A DNA stretch of 64,000 nucleotides from Peptococcaceae bacterium UBA4068 (GCA_002382665.1 DFZA01000005.1:139142-203141), one strand, 5' to 3'. Counted from the first letter of the stretch, positions 14,756-23,108 are shown. Numbers and translations: made by a program. Notes: generated from the sequence alone by a model not told the origin.

Positions 14756-15601
14756 TTAATTTTTTCTTAAAAACTTAATGATTCTTTCTCTTTGATCTAT
14801 CAGTCCATGACCGGCTTCCGGCAGCAGTATGATCTGCACATGGGGAAACGCTTTTTTTGCCCTGGCGACTGTCTTTGGGGAATTAATAAGCACATCCTTA
14901 CTTCCTGTTATCAGCAATATCGGCATTGTCAAGTGCTGTAATTCCTCATCGCTGAAGACGGGAACCGTGCCCTTAAATGGGGTATAATTTTCGGCAATCA
15001 GTCGGCTGTACTCGATAGTTTCGTCAGATATTTCTTTTGTGCCCATAACCATCTTGATGGCTTGAACCTCTCCCCATTTCCCCAGCAGCTTTAGCGGCAG
15101 CGCGAACAGAATAAACGAGGCTTTTTGCGGGCCAATCCCTGTCGGGCATAAAAGCGCCATCTTATCGATTTTCTCCGGGTAAACTATGGCATATTTCAAG
15201 GCCAGCCAACCGCCAAGAGAAATACCGACGAAAGAAGCTTTGTCAATCTCAAGCTTATTCAGTACGTCGTTCATCCAGTCTGAGTAAGCAGAAGTAGTTA
15301 GGTCAGGGCGGATATCAGCGCTTTTTTCCGGTTCCCCAGGCAAATCCACACAGTAAACCCGATAATTCTTTGTGTATTCTGCTATATCTCCTATCCAGAT
15401 GGCTGAGTTTGAACTTGAACCGTGCAGCAGAATCAGCGGTGGCAAAGACGTGTCTCCGCCTGCAATCACAAACGTATCGCCATGCCGTGTTTTTAAATTT
15501 CTTTTCTCAATTGGTATCGGCCATTTCTCCAGCAGCGAGTCGTAAACGGTCAGTATGGAGTTTTTCCCCTCGGTGGATTTATATACTGAAGATGTGCTCA
15601 T
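14756..15601 (-). CDS. Alpha/beta hydrolase
   Basis: 281 residues of the alpha/beta hydrolase fold. The oxyanion segment is 'LLHGSSSNSAIW', the nucleophile elbow is 'VGISLGGW' (Ser near residue 120), and the C-terminal catalytic His is in 'EAGHGLID'. An acidic residue in 'TGSKDVLI' probably completes the triad. No signal peptide, so cytosolic; substrate unknown. ATG 15601 follows GGGGGT and overlaps the padR stop (ATGA), so both genes form one operon; a longer upstream start lies inside padR. Confidence 0.88.
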   Translation of the reverse strand: MSTSSVYKSTEGKNSILTVYDSLLEKWPIPIEKRNLKTRHGDTFVIAGGDTSLPPLILLHGSSSNSAIWIGDIAEYTKNYRVYCVDLPGEPEKSADIRPDLTTSAYSDWMNDVLNKLEIDKASFVGISLGGWLALKYAIVYPEKIDKMALLCPTGIGPQKASFILFALPLKLLGKWGEVQAIKMVMGTKEISDETIEYSRLIAENYTPFKGTVPVFSDEELQHLTMPILLITGSKDVLINSPKTVARAKKAFPHVQIILLPEAGHGLIDQRERIIKFLRKN

Positions 15602-16527
15602 AATCCCATACCCCCAATCAGCCACTTTTGCGCATCTGCACTGATCGCAAAAAAGCGGTATTGATTTCCCTTGTTGGCCTCGGATACTAATTCTCTGAAC
15701 CGTACGACTAGCCTCGATTGATCAGGTATTATTATCGCAGCTTTAATGGCATAATTGATGAATTTCTGCAGTATTTCACCGGCCACGCCGGTTTTCAGTT
15801 TAAAGAAATCCTCCGACAATGCCTCAGAGTGTATCATCAAAAGATTTGTATCATTTTCTCCGCACAGCGCAACCAGATCGAGCGCGTCTGACGCCGTCTT
15901 TAACTGCTTTGCGCAGGAAAAAACCTCGATATATTTTGTGTTATTATTCTCAACCAATTTATAGTTCATTTTTGCATTTACCTCATTTGCTCCAAATTCT
16001 GCCATCTGCTTGCGGACGTTTTCTATCCATTCCAGTTCGTTTTGATAGGATGACAAGATATTTTCATCAATCATCCGCCACAACAATGCTTCACGCTCGC
16101 TGCGTGCAGCAAAACCGTTGCCGCGCCTGGTCTTTTCGCGGTTGATAATCAGTTGCAGCCGTATCTCATTTTCATATTTGGCCAGCATTTCCTGTAGCCG
16201 GTCGTTGGAGAGCAGATCAGCCCAGGCTAACTGTACCAGAAATGATTTCTTTAATTCCAGCGTTTCCGGTGTTGATACCGACCACTCTTTTAGTTCATCT
16301 AATCCAGCTTGAGTTATTGTATATATCTTTTTGGCAGGGGAGCCATCCTGATATACAACCTCGTTGGTTACAAACCCATCTTCCAAAAGCAGCACCAAAG
16401 CCTTGTATATTTGATTGTTATTACCAGACCAATGCATGAAAGTCGAGTCCTGAATAATCTTTTTCAGATCATAACCAGTCATCGGTTGGTAGCTGATTAT
16501 TCCCAATATCGCATAATTAATTGTCAT
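15598..16527 (-). CDS. PadR family regulator fused to a DUF4180 domain
   Basis: 309 residues. A PadR winged helix (about 1-80, 'MTGYDLKKIIQDSTF' and 'IYKALVLLLEDGFV') and a helical dimerisation arm (80-180) are followed by a C-terminal DUF4180 domain ('LSEDFFKLKTGVAGEILQKF', 'FRELVSEANKGNQYRFF'). PadR proteins usually repress their own operon and respond to small molecules. DUF4180 is normally a separate small protein, so the fusion may supply a sensor. A palindrome lies between the -35 and -10 of its own promoter. Confidence 0.9.
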   Translation of the reverse strand: MTINYAILGIISYQPMTGYDLKKIIQDSTFMHWSGNNNQIYKALVLLLEDGFVTNEVVYQDGSPAKKIYTITQAGLDELKEWSVSTPETLELKKSFLVQLAWADLLSNDRLQEMLAKYENEIRLQLIINREKTRRGNGFAARSEREALLWRMIDENILSSYQNELEWIENVRKQMAEFGANEVNAKMNYKLVENNNTKYIEVFSCAKQLKTASDALDLVALCGENDTNLLMIHSEALSEDFFKLKTGVAGEILQKFINYAIKAAIIIPDQSRLVVRFRELVSEANKGNQYRFFAISADAQKWLIGGMGL

Positions 16528-16560
16528 TGCGCCTTCTCCTTATTCATGTAACATAGGTTA

Positions 16561-16588
16561 ATAATAACATATGTTGAGCAAATGTCAA
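16561..16588 (-). promoter_or_regulatory. padR promoter with internal operator
   Basis: On the minus strand: TTGACA (16588-16583), 16-bp spacer, TATTAT (16566-16561). The palindrome AACATATGTT (16566-16575) fills the spacer next to the -10 box, a classic autorepression layout. Confidence 0.6.
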
Positions 16589-16613
16589 ATGGTATTTTGC
16601 ATCCCTAAAAATT

Positions 16614-16639
16614 TAATATTTTATTGGATTTACCGATAT
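16614..16639 (+). promoter_or_regulatory. Candidate sigma-28 promoter of cheC-cheD
   Basis: TAAT (16614-16617), 14-bp spacer, ACCGATAT (16632-16639), close to the flagellar sigma-28 pattern TAAA-N15-GCCGATAA. The stronger copies in this window use a 15-bp spacer. Confidence 0.5.
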
Positions 16640-16660
16640 ATACGTAAGGAAAGTTATAAA

Positions 16661-16690
16661 AAAGAGGTGTTATTGAAAGAGGTGTTATTG
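16661..16690 (+). repeat. 15-bp tandem duplication of the cheC ribosome-binding site
   Basis: AAAGAGGTGTTATTG occurs twice in tandem without mismatch. The second copy serves the TTG start at 16692. The first could be a spare ribosome landing site, as it is followed only by the second copy. Confidence 0.85.
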
Positions 16691-16691
16691 A

Positions 16692-17306
16692 TTGAATAAC
16701 TACGATAACCTCGACGAACTGCAGATGAGCGTATTATCCGAGATTGGCAATATCGGCGCGGGTAATGCGGCAACTTCTCTTGCTCACATATTGGCCGACA
16801 AAGTGATGATGTCGGTTCCGGTTCTGCAGATTATCAACGTCAGCGAAATGGCAACTATCCTCGGCGGCCCGGAAAACGAGCTGGCCGGCATTCTTGTCAA
16901 TATGACGGAAGATGTGCAGGGAATGCTGCTATTTTTGCTTGATCAGGAATTTATTTGCATGCTGGTCAATGTGCTGATGGACGAGCATATCCAAAGCTTA
17001 GATGAAATTTCGGATATAGGCTTGTCGGCGATTATGGAAATCGGCAATATATTGTCAGGATCATATATCAGCGCCATTTCGACCATGACCGGTTTAAATA
17101 TCGGGCTGACCACACCCCAGATCGCCATTGACATGGCTGGGGCGATCCTTAGCTATCCGGCGGCGCAGTTCGGCGTGATGGGGGACAAGCTCCTTTTTAT
17201 AGCGGAGGATTTCTTAAGCGGCGACAGTGCTATCAAAAGCCATTTATTGATCATGCCGGAGCCGAAGTCATTGCAATTAATCATGGAGAGTCTGGGAGTG
17301 TGTTAA
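16692..17306 (+). CDS. cheC: Chemotaxis protein CheC
   Basis: 204 residues with the two CheC phosphatase helices, 'EIGNIGAGNAATSLA' and 'EIGNILSGSYISAIS', each with the conserved Glu and Asn. CheC dephosphorylates CheY-P and is stimulated by CheD. TTG start at 16692 preceded by AAAGAGGTG. The stop overlaps the cheD start by one base (TAATG), so the partners are co-translated. It is separated from the other che genes by the flagellar region but probably shares sigma-28 control. Confidence 0.92.
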   Translation: MNNYDNLDELQMSVLSEIGNIGAGNAATSLAHILADKVMMSVPVLQIINVSEMATILGGPENELAGILVNMTEDVQGMLLFLLDQEFICMLVNVLMDEHIQSLDEISDIGLSAIMEIGNILSGSYISAISTMTGLNIGLTTPQIAIDMAGAILSYPAAQFGVMGDKLLFIAEDFLSGDSAIKSHLLIMPEPKSLQLIMESLGVC

Positions 17307-17779
17307 TGAGTAAATTAGTGGTTGTGGGTATTTCAGATCAGCAAGTTGCCTGTCCGCCTGACAGCCTTATCACCTATGCGCTCGGCTCTTGCGTAGGCAT
17401 TTGCCTCTTTGATACCATGCGCCGGATCAGCGGCCTGGCGCATGTACTGCTGCCGCAGGCAATTAACGGTTGTAATAGAAATGAGGTTTATAAATTTGCC
17501 GATACGGCTGTAGAGGAACTGGTAAAATCTATGGAAAGTCGTGGTTGCGCCCGCTTGCATATAGTCGCCAAGATTGCCGGTGGTGCCAACATGTTTGCGA
17601 CAACCGGCAGAAGTATCGGTGAAAGGAATATCGAAGTAGTAAAAAGTGAGTTAAAAAGGCTGAATATCAGGCTGTTAGCCGAGGACACCGGTGCAAATTA
17701 CGGCCGGACAGTAGAATTTGATACACAAAAGGGATCAATGATTATCAAAACGGCAGGGAAAGGAAACAAGATATTTTAA
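17306..17779 (+). CDS. cheD: Chemoreceptor glutamine deamidase CheD
   Basis: 157 residues. CheD deamidates receptor Gln residues and activates CheC. The catalytic Cys is in 'YALGSCVGICLFD' and the His in 'GLAHVLLP'. 'KIAGGANMF' and 'DTGANYGRTVEFD' are conserved blocks. ATG 17306 follows GGGAGTG. A large hairpin terminator follows 11 bp after the stop. Confidence 0.95.
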   Translation: MSKLVVVGISDQQVACPPDSLITYALGSCVGICLFDTMRRISGLAHVLLPQAINGCNRNEVYKFADTAVEELVKSMESRGCARLHIVAKIAGGANMFATTGRSIGERNIEVVKSELKRLNIRLLAEDTGANYGRTVEFDTQKGSMIIKTAGKGNKIF

Positions 17780-17790
17780 TATATACGGAT

Positions 17791-17830
17791 ATCAAACGAG
17801 GCCGTACTGTTTAGTACGGCCTCATTTGAT
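17791..17830. terminator. Terminator after cheD
   Basis: ATCAAA-GAGGCCGTACT pairs with AGTACGGCCTC-TTTGAT around a GTTT loop. It lies between convergent cheD and motB and probably serves both. Confidence 0.75.
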
Positions 17831-17880
17831 AATATGGAGATTGGGGAGAAGAGAGTAGATTCTAAATCGGTTTGTCCGGA

Positions 17881-18654
17881 TTATTCGGATGTTGATTGTT
17901 GATCTGTGTCTGAGCCAATGCGTGTGATTTTAATATCCACCCGTCGGTTCAATTGTCTGCTTGCTTCTGTTTCATTACTGGCTACGGGGTGATAACGAGA
18001 ATACCCGGATATAGTCATCTTGGATTCGGGCAAACTACATGTTTCAACCAGATATTTTAAAACAGATAGTGATCTGTCGGAAGAAAGCTCCCAGGAAAAG
18101 AAGCCGGTTGTTTGCTGGCCCGTAGTAGCTGTATGGCCGCTAATTTTTATGGAGTGTATATAAGATTCAATGCTTACCAATGCATCGCCGATGCACTTTA
18201 ACAATCCAAGGTCTTCTGTCTTGATCGTGGCGCTATCAGGATAAAACAAGACATTTTCTCCAAAGCTGAATTTGATGTAATTGTCGCCTTTTTCAACTAT
18301 TACCATGTCTTGGTAACCTTCTTCGGCCAGCTTTTTTTGTATGGTTTGATATACATTATCTAATTGTTGGTCAGCAGTCTTGGTAGTGCTGTCAGCAGTA
18401 GCGGATTGTTCTTCGATTTCATACTCAGATGCCTCAGTGTTGGCGCTACTCTGAGCTGCTGTTGTTTTATCTGAGGAAAATGCTTCTGAAAAATTTTGCG
18501 CCATATTTTGAAATTTAGCTAGATCTATCACGCTCATGGCATAAAGGATCATAAAAAGGATCAGTAAGTTATTCATCATATCAGAATAGGTTAATAACCA
18601 ACGCTCGCTTTTATCTTTTTCTCCTTCGCCTTCTTTTTTACGCCGCGTCATCAT
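17881..18654 (-). CDS. motB: Flagellar motor stator protein MotB
   Basis: About 257 residues from the ATG at 18654. One N-terminal membrane segment contains the proton-channel Asp in 'WLLTYSDMMNNLLILF'. A Thr/Ser/Ala-rich linker leads to an OmpA-like peptidoglycan-binding domain ('ISGHTATTG', 'LSSDRSLSVLKYL', 'NRRVDIKI'). The start lies inside the last codons of motA behind AAGAAGG. MotA and MotB together form the ion-driven stator. Confidence 0.93.
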   Translation of the reverse strand: MMTRRKKEGEGEKDKSERWLLTYSDMMNNLLILFMILYAMSVIDLAKFQNMAQNFSEAFSSDKTTAAQSSANTEASEYEIEEQSATADSTTKTADQQLDNVYQTIQKKLAEEGYQDMVIVEKGDNYIKFSFGENVLFYPDSATIKTEDLGLLKCIGDALVSIESYIHSIKISGHTATTGQQTTGFFSWELSSDRSLSVLKYLVETCSLPESKMTISGYSRYHPVASNETEASRQLNRRVDIKITRIGSDTDQQSTSE

Positions 18655-19492
18655 TTGATTTAACCTTCTTCCTGCGGCTATTATTTTCAGCACCTGAAAC
18701 TTTCTTATTTTTGTCGGAACTCTTTTGACTGTTCTCTTCCTGGCTATAGATGGAGAGCTTATCACGCAGCATCTTAGAATTCATGCCGTTACGGATACTG
18801 CAGACTCCCTCAATGATCATTTCTTTTTCCAGCAGGCTCTGTTTTAATCTTAGTTTTAATTTGCTGGCAATAGGAAGATATAAAACGTTGGCGCTGGCTA
18901 CACCGTATAACGTAGCAGTAAATGCGACCGCGATAGAGGCGGCCATTTCCTCGGCATTTTCCAGATTTGCGAGAACCTTTATCATCCCCATTATCGTACC
19001 GATCATACCGTATGTTGGAGCATATCCTCCCAGAGCATCAAAAATTGCGATTTCGTTTTTAGATTTTTCCTCAAAAACGTATATTTGAGTTTCCAGCGTA
19101 TCTCTGATTTGTTCCAAGTCCACGCCGTCTATTACCATTAATATTCCCTGATATAGAAGGGGATCCAGTTGTTCGGCCATGTTATTTTCGTTAATAGATT
19201 TTTCTATACTCAACAGTCCGTCTTTACGGGCAATTTCCGATAGTTTAACGATAAAATCTATGGTTTCGCCAATTTTTGATTTGGGAGGTTTGAAGGCGCG
19301 AATCATCATTTTGGGCATATTTTTTAATTCACTGATACCAAAGGACAAGGCGGCCGAACCAAGGGAGCCACCGATTACAATAATAAAAGCGCTAAGTAAA
19401 ACAAGCGATTTTAAACCGCCGCCATCCATTGAGTAGCCAAACAAAAGGCAGCCAAAACCTAATGCAATGCCAATTATGCTTGCAATATCCAT
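18638..19492 (-). CDS. motA: Flagellar motor stator protein MotA
   Basis: 284 residues with four membrane segments, starting 'MDIASIIGIALGFGCLLFG', and the MotA signature around 'GGYAPTYGMIGTIMGMI'. The ATG at 19492 follows AAGGGGGATT; the upstream in-frame codon at 19525 has no ribosome-binding site. The C-terminus is Lys/Ser-rich and overlaps motB. It sits at the end of the fliD-fliS transcript on the minus strand. Confidence 0.93.
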   Translation of the reverse strand: MDIASIIGIALGFGCLLFGYSMDGGGLKSLVLLSAFIIVIGGSLGSAALSFGISELKNMPKMMIRAFKPPKSKIGETIDFIVKLSEIARKDGLLSIEKSINENNMAEQLDPLLYQGILMVIDGVDLEQIRDTLETQIYVFEEKSKNEIAIFDALGGYAPTYGMIGTIMGMIKVLANLENAEEMAASIAVAFTATLYGVASANVLYLPIASKLKLRLKQSLLEKEMIIEGVCSIRNGMNSKMLRDKLSIYSQEENSQKSSDKNKKVSGAENNSRRKKVKSNDDAA

Positions 19493-19550
19493 ATATAGAA
19501 ATCCCCCTTGCAATATCCACTGCATAGGATAATAGTAATCTGTTTATTTA

Positions 19551-19967
19551 TTATTTTACCCCTTCTTTATAATCAAAAAGATTACCGGCAGTATTATTAT
19601 TAAATAATTGATAGTTGGAAATGATGTTTTTCTGTCCCCGGGCGTGTTTCATTTTATTTTTGTAAACCCCGGCAAGGTATTGTACTTTATTGACCACATT
19701 TTTGTTCAGTTCCATTATTTCCGACAGCAATTGGTTGTACTCAGCTATTTTGAGATTTTGCTGCAGCATAATGGTATCTTTTGCGGTAGCATTAGCCTCA
19801 ATCTCTTTTAACTGTTCGATATATGCCGTTTGCAGATTAAGTTGGGAATAGATATCCTCATTGCTACTGTTTTCGGCGTTTTCATATAACCATATCAGAC
19901 TGGTTTTATATGATTGCAGCAATGCAATTCTTTTATCAATTATTGAGATAGCTTTAGCTTTTTCCAT
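19551..19967 (-). CDS. FliT/FlgN-like small helical flagellar chaperone candidate
   Basis: 138 residues, all-helical and Gln/Asn/Lys-rich, with coiled-coil character through about residue 110 and a short tail 'NTAGNLFDYKEGVK'. Its place directly after fliS (2 bp gap) and its size fit a FliT-like export chaperone for FliD, but there is no decisive motif. Called from context. Confidence 0.6.
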   Translation of the reverse strand: MEKAKAISIIDKRIALLQSYKTSLIWLYENAENSSNEDIYSQLNLQTAYIEQLKEIEANATAKDTIMLQQNLKIAEYNQLLSEIMELNKNVVNKVQYLAGVYKNKMKHARGQKNIISNYQLFNNNTAGNLFDYKEGVK

Positions 19968-19969
19968 AT

Positions 19970-20374
19970 CTATACCCTCCCGTTATGTGATTTCTGGCGG
20001 ATCTCTTTTTCCGCTTGCTGCCAGGTGGCTTTCATATCGGTGACAATTGATAATATTTGCGTTAATGTTTCTTCGTTTTTATAAGTATTGGCGTAAATCA
20101 GTTGCAGATAAATGTACTCATAGATTTGTAGCAGTTTGGTTGAAATCGGGTATTTAATATCAAGTATATCTATAAGATACATGACAATTTTTTCTGCTTT
20201 AGTGATAAATGTGTGCGCGTCGGCCAAGTTTTTTTTATTTATACTTATGATTGCCCTGTTAATATCGAGAGCTAGCTCTTCATATGTAAAAATCAGCAGT
20301 TCTTCAGGAGTTAAGGTATTTATCGATAATTCCTTATATTTCTGATAGGGATTGTTAAGTTCTATGTAAATCAC
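19970..20374 (-). CDS. fliS: Flagellin export chaperone FliS
   Basis: 134 residues, all-helical. The FliS N-terminal 'NPYQKYKELSINTLTPEELL' region and 'YEELALDINRAI' are typical. It binds the flagellin C-terminus to prevent premature polymerisation. It lies 31 bp after fliD and is followed by the FliT-like gene. Confidence 0.92.
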   Translation of the reverse strand: MIYIELNNPYQKYKELSINTLTPEELLIFTYEELALDINRAIISINKKNLADAHTFITKAEKIVMYLIDILDIKYPISTKLLQIYEYIYLQLIYANTYKNEETLTQILSIVTDMKATWQQAEKEIRQKSHNGRV

Positions 20375-20405
20375 CCCCTTGTTGTTAACCGCATATCTAC
20401 TTGTT

Positions 20406-22337
20406 TTAGCTGGATATCAGTGAAGAAAGATAACTGCTTTGTGTGTTTAAGCTATTTAGGGAAGTTTCCATTGCGGTAAATTTGGAATAGTAATAATCTT
20501 CTTCATCCGAAAGCTTATCATTCAGTTCATCAATCGTATCTTTCATGGCATTGATACGTTCGCTATATGTGAAAGTGCCTGTATAGCCGGTGCTTGGGTT
20601 GCCGACCAGACCTACAAGAGCACCTTTTTTACCGATGGAACTGATATTGCCCTTAACAATATCGTTGATTCTCCACAGTAGGCCGGATTCATTATAACGG
20701 GTTTCCTTGTCTTCCGAGGAGTTGTACAATGAATAACCGACTGTAGATTCCTGAGTCAGCAGATTTATTACGCTAGACGCGTCTTTGACTAAGGCAGATT
20801 TCAGTTTATCCTCGTTAATGGTAAGTTTACCGTAATTTGTATAATCGGATGTGGTGATGCCGATATCGGCCAGAATTACTCCGATATTATCCCCCGAACC
20901 GTCCAGGCTCTTTACCTGAGTGTAAAGCGAATTTCGCAGAGAATTATAGATATTAGTCAGGTAAGTATCGTTTCTTAACCAGCCCTTCCGCGCTTGTTCG
21001 GTCCAGTCGGCCACTTCATCATCAGAGAGATCTTCTTTTTCGCTATCTGTCAGCGGCTGAAAATCACCGTCGCGTTCTTCGTACAGCTTATCGGTTATCG
21101 AGCCAAGCAATTCATTATAGTCGCTGACAAACTTGGTAATTGTGTCATAAATGGCGTCTGTATCAAGGCTGGTGTTAACCGTAACCCCTTCCTCGACCGT
21201 GCCGCTGGCCATGCCCTTGAGGGTATAAGTAGTGCCCGCAATCTCAAAAGTGTTGGAGTTTCTGGTAATGGTGATCTGGTCTTCGGCAGCGGTGCTTCCG
21301 TCCAGGCTAAGCTTGACAACGGCGTTTGTTCCGGCTGTTGCCGTACCGCTGCCGCCCAGGATAGCGCTGAGAAAAGAGCCTGTTGTGTCCGCAACCGTAA
21401 CATTGGAACCGGTACCGGTTTCATTGGATTTTATCATAAATGTGTCGCTGATTTTAGAATAAGAAACGGTAACATTGGCGTCGCTGGCATTGATAGTAGA
21501 AATAACTTTACTCAAAGTTGTACTGCTATCAAAAGTAAAATCTGTATCATTGATGGTAAAAGAAAAGCTTTCGTCATTACCGAAAATAGTAGCATAATCA
21601 GATATGGTTTTGCTTAAATCTAACCGGTTTGACGAAACATCTGTATCTGCAGAAAACCCTAATATATCCAGGGCTTGCGTAGCGGTGGTATCATCAGTAT
21701 TGGCTATTTTAAGGATACTGTTTTCAACTGAAAGGCAAAGATCGCCACTGCTATTGCTTACTGTGATGCGACCTTCTCCGAAAGCATTATCCAAAAGATT
21801 TGACAACTCAGTAGCGACATCGTCAACCGTGCCGTAGGTACTATCGGAAAAGGTTATCGTTTTTGTCGTACCGTCTAAAGTAATCTTCATTACGGCCCCG
21901 GAAAGAGAACTGAGATTATCAGTGCTGACGGTGAAAGATAAATCCGGACTTACCGAGGATGAACTTTTAACGCTAGCCGAGGTTGCCATGCTGACGATAT
22001 CGCTGATATACACAGAGCCTTTAGTGGCATTATCACTTGCTACAGCTTGTACATAAGCGGTATTGGAGCTAGACGCCGTTATCTGATTTAATTTATCTCC
22101 TAATGTTATGCTGGAAGAAGACGAGCCAAAATAGGTATCATTAAACTCGACTAATTTTTCAAGAGTTGACCGATAATCTTCTTGTTTCCATTCCAGTATC
22201 TGTTTTTGCTGTTCGACTTTTTCGATTTTTGACCGGGTTGTCGCTGTGAGATCTTTTACCAACTCATCAGTATCCAGTCCGGAGGCTAAACCGGTAATGC
22301 GGCTAGTACTGCTGGTAATGGTACTGATTGACGACAT
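20406..22337 (-). CDS. fliD: Flagellar filament cap protein FliD
   Basis: 643 residues, within the usual range. The N-terminal 'RITGLASGLDTDELVKDL' coiled-coil start and C-terminal 'MKDTIDELNDKLSDEEDYYY' match FliD_N and FliD_C. The central Ser/Thr-rich part is variable, as expected for a surface-exposed cap. ATG 22337 follows GAAGGAGGGATTG; the ORF extends upstream but without a ribosome-binding site. First gene of a fliD-fliS-fliT-like-motA-motB unit behind a sigma-28 promoter. Confidence 0.94.
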   Translation of the reverse strand: MSSISTITSSTSRITGLASGLDTDELVKDLTATTRSKIEKVEQQKQILEWKQEDYRSTLEKLVEFNDTYFGSSSSSITLGDKLNQITASSSNTAYVQAVASDNATKGSVYISDIVSMATSASVKSSSSVSPDLSFTVSTDNLSSLSGAVMKITLDGTTKTITFSDSTYGTVDDVATELSNLLDNAFGEGRITVSNSSGDLCLSVENSILKIANTDDTTATQALDILGFSADTDVSSNRLDLSKTISDYATIFGNDESFSFTINDTDFTFDSSTTLSKVISTINASDANVTVSYSKISDTFMIKSNETGTGSNVTVADTTGSFLSAILGGSGTATAGTNAVVKLSLDGSTAAEDQITITRNSNTFEIAGTTYTLKGMASGTVEEGVTVNTSLDTDAIYDTITKFVSDYNELLGSITDKLYEERDGDFQPLTDSEKEDLSDDEVADWTEQARKGWLRNDTYLTNIYNSLRNSLYTQVKSLDGSGDNIGVILADIGITTSDYTNYGKLTINEDKLKSALVKDASSVINLLTQESTVGYSLYNSSEDKETRYNESGLLWRINDIVKGNISSIGKKGALVGLVGNPSTGYTGTFTYSERINAMKDTIDELNDKLSDEEDYYYSKFTAMETSLNSLNTQSSYLSSLISS

Positions 22338-22376
22338 AATCAATCCCTCCTTCGATACATAAACCTTCTTACGGAT

Positions 22377-22404
22377 ATATCGGCTGGAATGCATAAAAAA
22401 ATTA
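22377..22404 (-). promoter_or_regulatory. Sigma-28 promoter of fliD operon
   Basis: On the minus strand: TAAT (22404-22401), 16-bp spacer, GCCGATAT (22384-22377), matching the flagellar late-gene promoter pattern. Confidence 0.65.
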
Positions 22405-22552
22405 GTGCAATTACACTTAAGTTATCAGTATGCAATTTTTAAATATTAATCAGTACATTACAGAATATGACTTAAAAGGGGTAATACCATTACATATATC
22501 GACATTATCTGTCATAAATTAATAAAAAATGACAAAAAATACAAAAAATGTA

Positions 22553-22581
22553 TTGACAAATTTATGCAATTGATGCAAAAT
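22553..22581 (+). promoter_or_regulatory. Sigma-A promoter of the flgB operon
   Basis: Perfect TTGACA (22553-22558), 17-bp spacer, CAAAAT (22576-22581) as a weak -10 box. It is the only good promoter before the two aptamers, so the flgB leader would be about 550 nt. Confidence 0.5.
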
Positions 22582-22651
22582 AAAAACACTTCACAATTTA
22601 ATAACCAAATATTAAGAGAACGTCGTTGTAGAAACACGAATTAGTATCACA

Positions 22652-22753
22652 AGTATGTTATTGGCAAAACCACCGCAAGGTTGGCGCCACAAAAGCTACT
22701 TGTCAGTAAAATGGTAAGATGGTAAAACGGCAGCAGCTACCGAAATAACTACT
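22652..22753 (+). ncRNA. GEMM-like cyclic dinucleotide riboswitch aptamer 1
   Basis: Closing stem P1 is AGTA(T)GTTATT (22652-22662) with AATAACTACT (22744-22753). Inside lie GGCAAAACC, a stem capped by a GCAA tetraloop (CCACC/GGTTGG), a CGCCACAAAAGC segment resembling GACGCAAAGC, and a P3 with GGTAAAACGGCAGC...TACC. The order fits the c-di-GMP-I (GEMM) class, though with an extra A in GCAAAACC and a diverged joining region. Confidence 0.65.
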
Positions 22754-22800
22754 CGATTATAATAATATCAATTAGTTTTCTAGCAACTTTAACGTTTTAT

Positions 22801-22891
22801 ATAGAGTATTGAGCTGAATGTATAGCAAGCAATTTTAGGAAAAACTTGTACTAGTTGCGCTTAGATTTTTGGTAGATACTCTATTTTTTTC
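22801..22891 (+). terminator. Intrinsic terminator of riboswitch unit 1
   Basis: ATAGAGTAT (22801-22809) pairs with ATACTCTAT (22876-22884), followed by T7. It lies 47 nt after aptamer 1. Confidence 0.7.
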
Positions 22892-22914
22892 TCTTAATTT
22901 TCAAAAAATAAAGA

Positions 22915-22998
22915 AGTTATAGATAATAGCAAACCCATTCGAAAGATGGCGACGCAAAACTAAAGGGCCTTAAATGGCAGCCAGTTCCCTAAATAACT
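22915..22998 (+). ncRNA. GEMM-like cyclic dinucleotide riboswitch aptamer 2
   Basis: P1 is AGTTAT (22915-22920) with ATAACT (22993-22998). The conserved core is clear: AGCAAACCCATTCGAAAG (GAAA tetraloop in a CCAT/ATGG stem), then GGCGACGCAAAAC, then AGGGCCT...GCAGCCAGTTCCC as P3. This is close to the c-di-GMP-I consensus. The base just 5' of GCAAACC is A, where most c-di-GMP binders have G. Confidence 0.82.
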
Positions 22999-23052
22999 AC
23001 TTTTTTTATTATTTTATAATCATTATTCTCCAATGATTATAATATTTGGGAC

Positions 23053-23108
23053 AGAGAATTGGCTGAATTCATAGCAAGTATGAATCAAGTCAAATTCTCT
23101 TTTTTTAT
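23053..23108 (+). terminator. Intrinsic terminator of riboswitch unit 2
   Basis: AGAGAATT (23053-23060) pairs with AATTCTCT (23093-23100), followed by T7. A nested TTCAT/ATGAA arm extends it. The segment GCTGAATnnATAGCAAG also occurs in unit 1, so the aptamer-terminator units look duplicated. 22405-22650 otherwise holds only the promoter and AT-rich sequence. Confidence 0.8.

Noticed and set aside
20994..21617. 207-codon plus-strand ORF opposite fliD
   Set aside because: Antisense shadow of fliD; no ribosome-binding site and no protein-like conservation, while fliD is unambiguous.
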